Shown here in pieces: positions 6,742 through 12,716 of a stretch of 12,716 nt of DNA. The stretch's first letter is position 1, and each line of letters starts with the position of its first letter. A program made the position numbers and the translations under genes. The stretch comes from Spirochaetaceae bacterium. Lineage in GTDB: Bacteria; Spirochaetota; Spirochaetia; DSM-2461. The stretch spans positions 1 to 12,716 of the forward strand of contig JAEINM010000070.1 of the NCBI GenBank assembly GCA_016342385.1, given 5' to 3'. The notes under the pieces are model-generated. The model was not told where the DNA came from. It saw nothing but the letters and a program-made list of their open reading frames with translations, and did no database searches.

Positions 6742-9318
6742 ATGAACTGGAAGGCATTAGTTACACCTCAGAATCTGTTAATTGCAGCGGCAATAGCAAC
6801 TCTGATCGTCCTCGTTCTCATAATAATTGTACTGATTAAACGATATACTTTTACAAAAAAGCTTATAGGTCTTAAAGATAATCCCGGACCTATGGACAAA
6901 GAACAAGCCGATTATTTTTCAAAATCTAGACTCTTACATCGATCATCTCTTGTTGAGAAGATCGGTATAAAACAGGGCATTGAAATACTGGATACCTGTA
7001 GAATAAACCAGTATTGGCTTGAAGAGCTGAAATTACATAAAAGAAAAAGTCTATATGACAGAGTCCTGAATTATTATCCCGATAAAGGGCTTTTCACTTG
7101 CTTTCTCATTGCTTTAGAAAGAAAGGAGTTTGCCCTAAGATTAATTCAGTGGCTTGATAACAGCGGAGAATTTCTTGTAATGAGAAGAATCGCTCTGTCA
7201 GGAGTCGGCGAAGAATTCAGCGGGAAAAAAGCTCTGGAACTCTTTAAAGACAATTTACCTCAGATAAGAGAAATGACAGGTGATCCTGAATGGGCCTCCC
7301 GTTATTTTGCTATAAAAATACTTCTTTATGATGAACAGCATGAACAGTCTACAAGAGCAATATGGGAATGTTTCAGCGATCCTCATTCTCTGATCAGAAA
7401 AACTATTGCCAGGGAATTCAGCGGTGACAACCGTGAAAAACTCTATAATGAATTATATCGCCTTTTCCTATGTGATCCCGTTCAGGAAGTGAGAAGCGCA
7501 GCTAAAGATAGAATAAGCAGAGATTTCACTGATATATACAATATCAATATAGACAGTCTAAAACCCTGGGAAGCTTTGCATGCCCTGGAGCATTTAAGCG
7601 CTTTTTCAAAGGCTGATGAAGATACAGCCATAAGATTTCTTGATAATGATAACCTGGAACTTCGCTTTTCAGCTGCTCGTTTCCTGGAAGAACGGGGTGC
7701 TTTAAAAAGATTGCTGCTCAATGCGGATATGGGAGACAGAAAAGATCTTGCGCGGATCGAAAATCTTCTGACCAAAAGTTGCGAAGTCCATATATCAGCT
7801 TTTCTGGAAAATGCGGCAAAATCCAGCAATCCGGGAACCTTACTAATAGGAGTCAATATACTGGCGAAAACTGGTGATGTCTCTTTAATACAACCAATAT
7901 GCTCTCGGATACTGTCTCTTCCCCAGGATAGTGTTGAAAATAAACTACTCTTCGACAAAGCCTTAGTGTGTATAAAAAAAAGAGGAACTGAAAAATCTCT
8001 TGTATTTTTAAAAGATATGCTGATAAAGAATAAATATAATAGAGAATATGCCGAGAAAATACTGAATTCTCTTCCGCCTCAAAGTGCCCCACTTCTTATG
8101 GGCACTCTCCTGGATTTATTCTGTGATTCTAAATTTTTAGCAAGAGATGAATTGCGAAGTGCATTAGTCCGATTCCCCTCCTATATGTACATACAGAAAA
8201 TCCTTTCAATAATAAAATCTGGAAGAGGCCAATATGCTCATATTATGAGAATGGACGCTTTAAAAATTCTTGTAGAATTGAAACAGTCATTCTGTCTGCA
8301 GACCATATTGGAAAATCTACCCATACTGCCTTTGGAAGAGGCCAGAAAAGTGGCAATTCTATTAGTAGAGTTTAATAAAAAAGACTTTTTCCAACTGTCA
8401 GAACGTTTACTTGAATCAAATGACTCCGCCCTAAGAGCCTCATTGATCTCCTGTATGCCTGCTGTCGATGGCCAGGTTTTTCTCAAATATATTAAGGAAG
8501 CTCTCAATGATGCTGATCCTGAAGTAAGAATATCCGCGGTTTGGGCTCTCGTAGATTTTAAGGAAAAGAAAACTATCAGCCAGGCCATTTCTATGTTGAG
8601 AGACCCTGTTGAAAGAGTAAGAACAGAAGTAGCAAAATCTATTGCTGAAATTGGTTCGGAGTCAGCATTAGAAGAGCTGAAGAATATTTTAAATGATAAG
8701 AACGAAGTCCAGTCTGTAAAGCTGCCGGCTATTAAAGGTTTGTCGGCCTCCTCAAGTCTGCTGTCTATTGATATTCTTTGTGACTTACTGGTTCATTCTG
8801 ATGAATACGACAAAGAGGCTATATGGGCTCTTTCTGCAAAAACTCTCAAAAATGAGATGAGCTGTATGGTTGAAAAATTTAAAGACGGTACCCCCGGCCT
8901 CAGGGATAAACTGACAACAGTGTTCAGTAAAATGAAAGAAACCGGTGAAACAGTATTAGTAGAACTGCTTAAAGAGGATATTACGGCATTGAAACCCTTT
9001 ATCTGCCTGGTACTGGAGAACACAGGATATATTGAAAGCCAGATCCGATTTTTAAAACATAGAGATCCTGCTATAAGAAGGAAAGCCGCTTCAGAACTAT
9101 CATATATTGGTACAGAATCGGCGTTCAGAGGAATTGTCCTGGCAGCCAGGGATTCTGATGAAGAAGTCCGGATTGCTGTTACAAAAGCTTTGGAGAAACT
9201 AAATAAACCAGATGGTACCAGGATACTGAAAAGTCTACAGGAAGATCCTGACAAAAAAGTTCGAAAATATACTTCATGGGCATTGAATAGATTATCATCC
9301 ATTAATATGGAATCATGA
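6742..9318 (+). CDS. Membrane-anchored HEAT-repeat protein
   Basis: An 858-residue protein with one N-terminal membrane segment (about 12-32, uninterrupted hydrophobic) followed by a basic residue cluster (KRYTFTKK), which suggests a cytoplasmic body. The rest is alpha-helical solenoid. Clear HEAT repeats carry the D-P/A-x-V-R pattern: DADPEVRISAVWAL (590-603), RDPVERVRTEVAKSIAEIG (620-638), HRDPAIRRKAASELSYIG (773-790), DSDEEVRIAVTKAL (804-817) and EDPDKKVRKYTSWAL (834-848). Weaker copies occur in between and in the N-terminal half (about 180-320). There is no catalytic motif; a protein-binding scaffold is the expected role. AAGGAG (6730-6735) overlaps the cyclase stop codon and sits 6 nt from the ATG, so translation is likely coupled to the cyclase. 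The partner is not identifiable, but the cyclase is the obvious candidate. Confidence 0.85.
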   Translation: MNWKALVTPQNLLIAAAIATLIVLVLIIIVLIKRYTFTKKLIGLKDNPGPMDKEQADYFSKSRLLHRSSLVEKIGIKQGIEILDTCRINQYWLEELKLHKRKSLYDRVLNYYPDKGLFTCFLIALERKEFALRLIQWLDNSGEFLVMRRIALSGVGEEFSGKKALELFKDNLPQIREMTGDPEWASRYFAIKILLYDEQHEQSTRAIWECFSDPHSLIRKTIAREFSGDNREKLYNELYRLFLCDPVQEVRSAAKDRISRDFTDIYNINIDSLKPWEALHALEHLSAFSKADEDTAIRFLDNDNLELRFSAARFLEERGALKRLLLNADMGDRKDLARIENLLTKSCEVHISAFLENAAKSSNPGTLLIGVNILAKTGDVSLIQPICSRILSLPQDSVENKLLFDKALVCIKKRGTEKSLVFLKDMLIKNKYNREYAEKILNSLPPQSAPLLMGTLLDLFCDSKFLARDELRSALVRFPSYMYIQKILSIIKSGRGQYAHIMRMDALKILVELKQSFCLQTILENLPILPLEEARKVAILLVEFNKKDFFQLSERLLESNDSALRASLISCMPAVDGQVFLKYIKEALNDADPEVRISAVWALVDFKEKKTISQAISMLRDPVERVRTEVAKSIAEIGSESALEELKNILNDKNEVQSVKLPAIKGLSASSSLLSIDILCDLLVHSDEYDKEAIWALSAKTLKNEMSCMVEKFKDGTPGLRDKLTTVFSKMKETGETVLVELLKEDITALKPFICLVLENTGYIESQIRFLKHRDPAIRRKAASELSYIGTESAFRGIVLAARDSDEEVRIAVTKALEKLNKPDGTRILKSLQEDPDKKVRKYTSWALNRLSSINMES

Positions 9319-9324
9319 TAATAA

Positions 9325-9353
9325 CCGGTCAGCTTCAGGTTGAAACTGGCCGG
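9325..9353. terminator. Hairpin between convergent genes, probable bidirectional terminator
   Basis: ccggtcagcttca (9325-9337) pairs with tgaaactggccgg (9341-9353) across a 3-nt loop: 13 positions with one G-T wobble and one C-A mismatch, and a GC-rich base. It occupies most of the 44-bp gap between the HEAT-repeat gene and gpmI. The minus-strand exit is followed by TTATTATC, a modest U-tract. The plus-strand exit has only short T stretches, so termination is probably better for gpmI. Confidence 0.6.
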
Positions 9354-9362
9354 CTTCAAAGA

Positions 9363-11021
9363 TTATTTGAAATCTATAACTGATTTATCATAATCATCGG
9401 GTGCTTCAAAACCCAATAAATTCATACATAATGCGGCAATAGAACTGATTCCCAATCCCTCATTTAATTCTTTCTTATAATCCCCAGCATAAGATGGATC
9501 AAATATAACACAAGGTACGGGATTTAATGAATGCGATGTCTTGGCTTTAGGCTTTCCTTTCGCACCGTGAATGACATCACCTGTTTTTTTATCATGTTCA
9601 TACATATCATCAGCATTACCATGATCCGCAGTAAGGATTAATATCCCCCCCACCTTTTCCACGGCTGCTTTTATTCTTCCAATACAGGCATCCATAGCTT
9701 CCATTGATTCAATAACAGCATCGAATACACCTGTATGTCCTACCATGTCTCCATTGGGAAAATTCAGCTTTATATAGGGATAATCTCCTGAATCAATGGC
9801 CTCAATCAGCTTATCTGTTATTTCCGCACACTTCATAGCTGGTTTCTGTTCAAAAGGAATAACATCTGAAGGGATTTCCACATATGTTTCTAATTCCTCA
9901 CTGAATTTACCTGTCTTGTTACCATTAAAGAAATATGTGACATGACCATATTTTTGAGTTTCACTGATGGAAAACTGTTTCACATTTGATGCGACCAGGT
10001 ATTCACTCATTGTTCTTGAAATTTCTGGTGGTTTAACCAGATACTGTTTGGGAATATGGAGATCTCCATCATATTCCATCATTCCGGCATACTCAATTTG
10101 AGGAACTTTCACTCTGTCAAAGTATTTAAACTCTTCGCCTTCTGAAAAAGCTTTGGTAATTTCGATTGATCTGTCTCCGCGGAAATTGAAAAAGATAACA
10201 CTATCTCCATCAACAATCGGTCCAATTGGTGCACCATCGTCATCGGATATGATAAATGGTGGTAAATCCTGATCAATGGCGTCGGATCTTTCTCTTAATC
10301 CTACAATGGCATCATGGGCGGAAGAAAAAAGCTCTCCTTCACCCAAGACATGAGTTTTCCATCCCAATTCAACCATAGACCAATCTGCATCATAGCGATC
10401 CATAGTAATCTTCATTCGTCCTCCACCCGAAGCAATGGCTGCATCAAATGAATCATCACATAAATCCTTGAGGAAGGCTTCAAAAGGATCAAAATAATCC
10501 AATGCCGATGTTTCACCGACATCTCGTCCATCGAGAAGGGCATGGATACGGACTGTAGAAATTCCCGCCTCTTTTGCTTTTTCAACCATAGATTTAAGAT
10601 GATTGACATGAGAATGGACATTTCCGTCTGAAAGTAATCCGATAAAATGCAAAGCAGAATTATTTTCGAGAGCATTTTTGACAAGTGTATTCCAGGTCTC
10701 ACCGGAAAACATAGCACCTGTCTCTATTGAATTCTGTACTAATTTTGCTCCCTGGGCAAAGACTCTTCCACAGCCCATGGCATTATGGCCGACTTCCGAG
10801 TTTCCCATATCGCCATCGGAAGGCAACCCGACAGCTTTTCCATGAGCTTTCAACTTGACAGATGGATTATTTTTCATTATCTCATCGAGAACTGGTGTAG
10901 ATGCTTCCAGTACGGCATCACCCTCTTTATATTTTCCAAATCCCACTCCGTCCATAATACAGAGAACCAAAGGACCTTTACGACCTTTGAAAGACTGGTG
11001 TTTTTTTAGTGATTCAACCAC
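9363..11021 (-). CDS. gpmI: 2,3-bisphosphoglycerate-independent phosphoglycerate mutase
   Basis: Interconverts 3- and 2-phosphoglycerate in glycolysis and gluconeogenesis; cytosolic, Mn2+-dependent, alkaline phosphatase superfamily. The catalytic S75 in GDMGNSEVGHNAMG is phosphorylated during the reaction. Metal ligands: D24 (IMDGVG), D425 and H429 (NGDMVGHTG), D466 and H467 (TADHGNADD), H497 (TSHSLNP). Substrate residues are visible in LLDGRDVGE (162-170), GGGRMKITMDRYDADW (199-214) and FRGDRS (280-285). At 552 residues it is about 40 longer than the E. coli enzyme; part of the extra length is a lysine-rich insert at about 475-495 before TSHSLNP. The start is GTG at 11021, preceded by AAGGGG; the next in-frame methionine (M23) lies inside the first catalytic motif. 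Same strand as the HD-GYP gene, 85 bp downstream of it, with its own promoter likely. Confidence 0.96.
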   Translation of the reverse strand: MVESLKKHQSFKGRKGPLVLCIMDGVGFGKYKEGDAVLEASTPVLDEIMKNNPSVKLKAHGKAVGLPSDGDMGNSEVGHNAMGCGRVFAQGAKLVQNSIETGAMFSGETWNTLVKNALENNSALHFIGLLSDGNVHSHVNHLKSMVEKAKEAGISTVRIHALLDGRDVGETSALDYFDPFEAFLKDLCDDSFDAAIASGGGRMKITMDRYDADWSMVELGWKTHVLGEGELFSSAHDAIVGLRERSDAIDQDLPPFIISDDDGAPIGPIVDGDSVIFFNFRGDRSIEITKAFSEGEEFKYFDRVKVPQIEYAGMMEYDGDLHIPKQYLVKPPEISRTMSEYLVASNVKQFSISETQKYGHVTYFFNGNKTGKFSEELETYVEIPSDVIPFEQKPAMKCAEITDKLIEAIDSGDYPYIKLNFPNGDMVGHTGVFDAVIESMEAMDACIGRIKAAVEKVGGILILTADHGNADDMYEHDKKTGDVIHGAKGKPKAKTSHSLNPVPCVIFDPSYAGDYKKELNEGLGISSIAALCMNLLGFEAPDDYDKSVIDFK

Positions 11022-11067
11022 AATTCACCCCTTATATATATTTCTTATTTTAAATCTGAGTGTATTT

Positions 11068-11096
11068 ATAATAGTCAAAAGAGGAACATACTTCAA
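11068..11096 (-). promoter_or_regulatory. Probable gpmI promoter
   Basis: On the minus strand, TTGAAG (11096-11091) is 17 bp from TATTAT (11073-11068, 5 of 6 matches). Transcription would start at about 11061, giving a 40-nt leader with AAGGGG before the GTG start. A second possible -35, TTGACT (11079-11074), has no good -10 partner at 16-18 bp. Confidence 0.45.
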
Positions 11097-11106
11097 GATG
11101 AGATCA

Positions 11107-12642
11107 TTAATCGGGATATAAATCGCGTATGGCTACAAAATCATCCATATGTTCTATTAGAATATCTACCAGTCTCGGTTCAAAATGTATCCCTTTTTGG
11201 TCTATAAAAAAGTCTATAATATCCTGCAGGCTCCAGGGAACCTTATAGGCCCGTTTATGATCGAGAGCATCAAAAACATCTGCTATGGCTGTAATTCTTC
11301 CATAAATATGGATATCTTCACCTTTTATTTTATTGGGATATCCCGATCCATCCCATTTTTCATGATGCTGCTCGGCGATAATGGCTGCTGCTTTTAAAAT
11401 ACTTCGATCTGATCCCTTCAAAATATCGTGTCCTATTAAGGAGTGAGTTTTTATAACTTCAAATTCTTCTTTTGTCAGTTTTCCCGGTTTATTAATGATA
11501 GCTTCCGGTATTCCGATTTTCCCGATATCATGCATGGGAGATGCCGATCTTATGAGCTCGACTTCCTTTTCATTTAAACCTATTTTTTCAGCAATCAAGG
11601 CACTAAAGGCCCCAACCCTTTTCACGTGATTCCCTGTCTCTCTTGAACGGGATTCTACAACTTCACCCAGAGTTGTTATAATTTCTTTCTGAGTATCTTC
11701 AATCTCTTTATTGAGAAAAATATTGTCGTAGGCAACAGATATATTGGTAGCAAAGATACGAATGAGTTCTTTATCCAAATCAGAAATAATTTTGTTTCCC
11801 TTGAGGTACAGTATATTTACCCCGCCGGAACTCCGTTCAAAATAGCCGATATAGGTATCTTCAGAAAAATAACTCTTTTTATCTCTAATAGCATTTTCGC
11901 ACAATTCAGATTCTTTCCCGCTTAAAGCCGAGCTGGCTTTTAACCCTTCAAGACCTTTAAAATCACCGGTTCCCGATAGAATATACAGATCCCCCGATTC
12001 ATCACTCAAGGCAAATGATGAAGATTGGAGCAATATGGAGGATTCATCAAACTGAAGAATTGCTGTCAGTTGAGTCAGAACTCCCGAGGTGAAAGATTTT
12101 AAATTGTTCTCCTCGAACATGCCCGCAGATGATACGATTATCTGCTCCAGACCTCTTTTATTGCGGTCAATAGTTTTAATATCCCGGAAAGATCTTATAG
12201 AAGATGTTATAGTCGTGAATAATTTCTGGTCAGTCAGTTCCGTCTTCTCTTTATAATCATTAATATCATAATTGCGTATGACTTGTTTTTCCGGTGCCTG
12301 TCCCGGTTGTCCTGTCCGCAGTACTATGCGGACAAAACGATTTTTCAGTTCTTCTCTAATCCAGCGTACTGTTTCGAGACCGGAATTTTCTTTTTCCATG
12401 ACCACATCTAGTAAAATTATAGCTGTATCGGGATTTTCACTGATTAAATCTCTGGTTTCCCTGCCTGAATAGGCACTGAGAAATTCCAGACCGATTCCTT
12501 CAAAAGTAAAACTGCCCAGAACCATTTTCGTGACCGAATGAATCTCTTCTTCATCATCAGCAATAATCAGTTTCCATTTTGCATCTGATATTTCTTTAGT
12601 CTCATTTTCTTCTTCTGCGAAAATAAACTGTTCATCACTCAT
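11107..12642 (-). CDS. Response regulator with DUF3369 and HD-GYP domains (c-di-GMP phosphodiesterase)
   Basis: A 511-residue response regulator expected to hydrolyse cyclic di-GMP. Residues 22-150 are a receiver domain: acidic pair D29/D30, phosphoacceptor D79 in LLDVVM, T110 in LRTG, and conserved lysine about K131. Residues 150-310 match the DUF3369 region, a GAF-like domain usually found between REC and HD-GYP. Residues 318-505 are the HD-GYP domain with H371-D372 in MHDIGKIGIP, the H426-H427-E428 triad and the GYP motif DGSGYPNKIKG (431-441), all ligands intact. No membrane segment. A strong AGGAGG (12659-12654) lies 11 nt before the ATG. No histidine kinase is in the window, so its kinase must be elsewhere or past the right edge. 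Phosphorylation at D79 is expected to switch the phosphodiesterase. Confidence 0.93.
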   Translation of the reverse strand: MSDEQFIFAEEENETKEISDAKWKLIIADDEEEIHSVTKMVLGSFTFEGIGLEFLSAYSGRETRDLISENPDTAIILLDVVMEKENSGLETVRWIREELKNRFVRIVLRTGQPGQAPEKQVIRNYDINDYKEKTELTDQKLFTTITSSIRSFRDIKTIDRNKRGLEQIIVSSAGMFEENNLKSFTSGVLTQLTAILQFDESSILLQSSSFALSDESGDLYILSGTGDFKGLEGLKASSALSGKESELCENAIRDKKSYFSEDTYIGYFERSSGGVNILYLKGNKIISDLDKELIRIFATNISVAYDNIFLNKEIEDTQKEIITTLGEVVESRSRETGNHVKRVGAFSALIAEKIGLNEKEVELIRSASPMHDIGKIGIPEAIINKPGKLTKEEFEVIKTHSLIGHDILKGSDRSILKAAAIIAEQHHEKWDGSGYPNKIKGEDIHIYGRITAIADVFDALDHKRAYKVPWSLQDIIDFFIDQKGIHFEPRLVDILIEHMDDFVAIRDLYPD

Positions 12643-12682
12643 TAAAATGCAGGCCTCCTGAATTTTTATAACCAGTATTTAT

Positions 12683-12711
12683 ATTTTAGTTCACAGATTT
12701 TAATAGAACAA
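12683..12711 (-). promoter_or_regulatory. Possible promoter of the HD-GYP regulator gene
   Basis: On the minus strand, TTGTTC (12711-12706) is separated by 17 bp from TAAAAT (12688-12683, 5 of 6 matches). Transcription would start at about 12676, a 34-nt leader carrying the AGGAGG. The -35 box is weak and the right edge hides anything upstream, so read-through from a further gene is possible. Confidence 0.4.
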
Positions 12712-12716
12712 GAGCT

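Noticed and set aside
7482..7958. 158-codon minus-strand ORF inside the HEAT-repeat gene
   Set aside because: Its Ser/Arg/Leu-rich composition is what the antisense of an alpha-helical repeat gene gives; no ribosome binding site or family resemblance.
8793..9359. 188-codon minus-strand ORF opposite the end of the HEAT-repeat gene
   Set aside because: Serine/leucine-rich translation with no motif, lying over repeats that clearly code on the plus strand, and covering the intergenic hairpin.

Overview
The window is AT-rich bacterial DNA whose gene content looks spirochaetal (free-living Spirochaetales type). The pointers are a long-form cofactor-independent phosphoglycerate mutase, a metallo-beta-lactamase (MBL)/cyclic-nucleotide-binding fusion protein, a GAF-PAS class III cyclase and a REC-DUF3369-HD-GYP regulator. 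This placement is inference from protein character, not a database match. Coding density is high: eight protein genes, one of them cut by the left edge. I see no RNA genes, insertion sequences, phage genes or CRISPR arrays, and no gene-free stretch longer than about 145 bp.

Layout. (1) 1-282, minus strand: N-terminus of an FAD-dependent dehydrogenase. (2) 283-427: divergent intergenic region with a promoter for each flanking gene and a perfect 15-bp inverted repeat over the minus-strand -35 box. (3) 428-1282, plus: stand-alone MBL hydrolase. It converges on, and overlaps by 19 bp, (4) 1264-3474, minus: a 736-residue protein joining a conserved N-terminal region, an MBL domain and two cyclic-nucleotide-binding-like modules. 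(5) 3574-5064, plus: glycerol kinase glpK, divergent from gene 4. (6) 5115-6731, plus: GAF-PAS-class III adenylate cyclase, followed after 10 bp by (7) 6742-9318, plus: a membrane-anchored HEAT-repeat protein. (8) 9363-11021, minus: gpmI. (9) 11107-12642, minus: response regulator with an HD-GYP c-di-GMP phosphodiesterase domain. A hairpin at 9325-9353 lies between the convergent genes 7 and 8.

How the parts may work together. Genes 3-7 could form a cyclic-nucleotide signalling locus: a soluble sensor cyclase with all its catalytic residues, a tightly coupled membrane HEAT scaffold, a candidate cNMP-responsive MBL enzyme and a second MBL enzyme, all around glycerol kinase. No effector or substrate can be proven from sequence. 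The HD-GYP protein adds a c-di-GMP output nearby. gpmI and glpK are central carbon enzymes (lower glycolysis and glycerol entry).

Translation signals fall into two classes. Five genes have a Shine-Dalgarno sequence. Three (FAD dehydrogenase, MBL-CNBD fusion, cyclase) have none and instead carry an exact TATAAT only 6-9 nt before the start codon, which suggests leaderless mRNAs. Two of these three are the cNMP-related genes.
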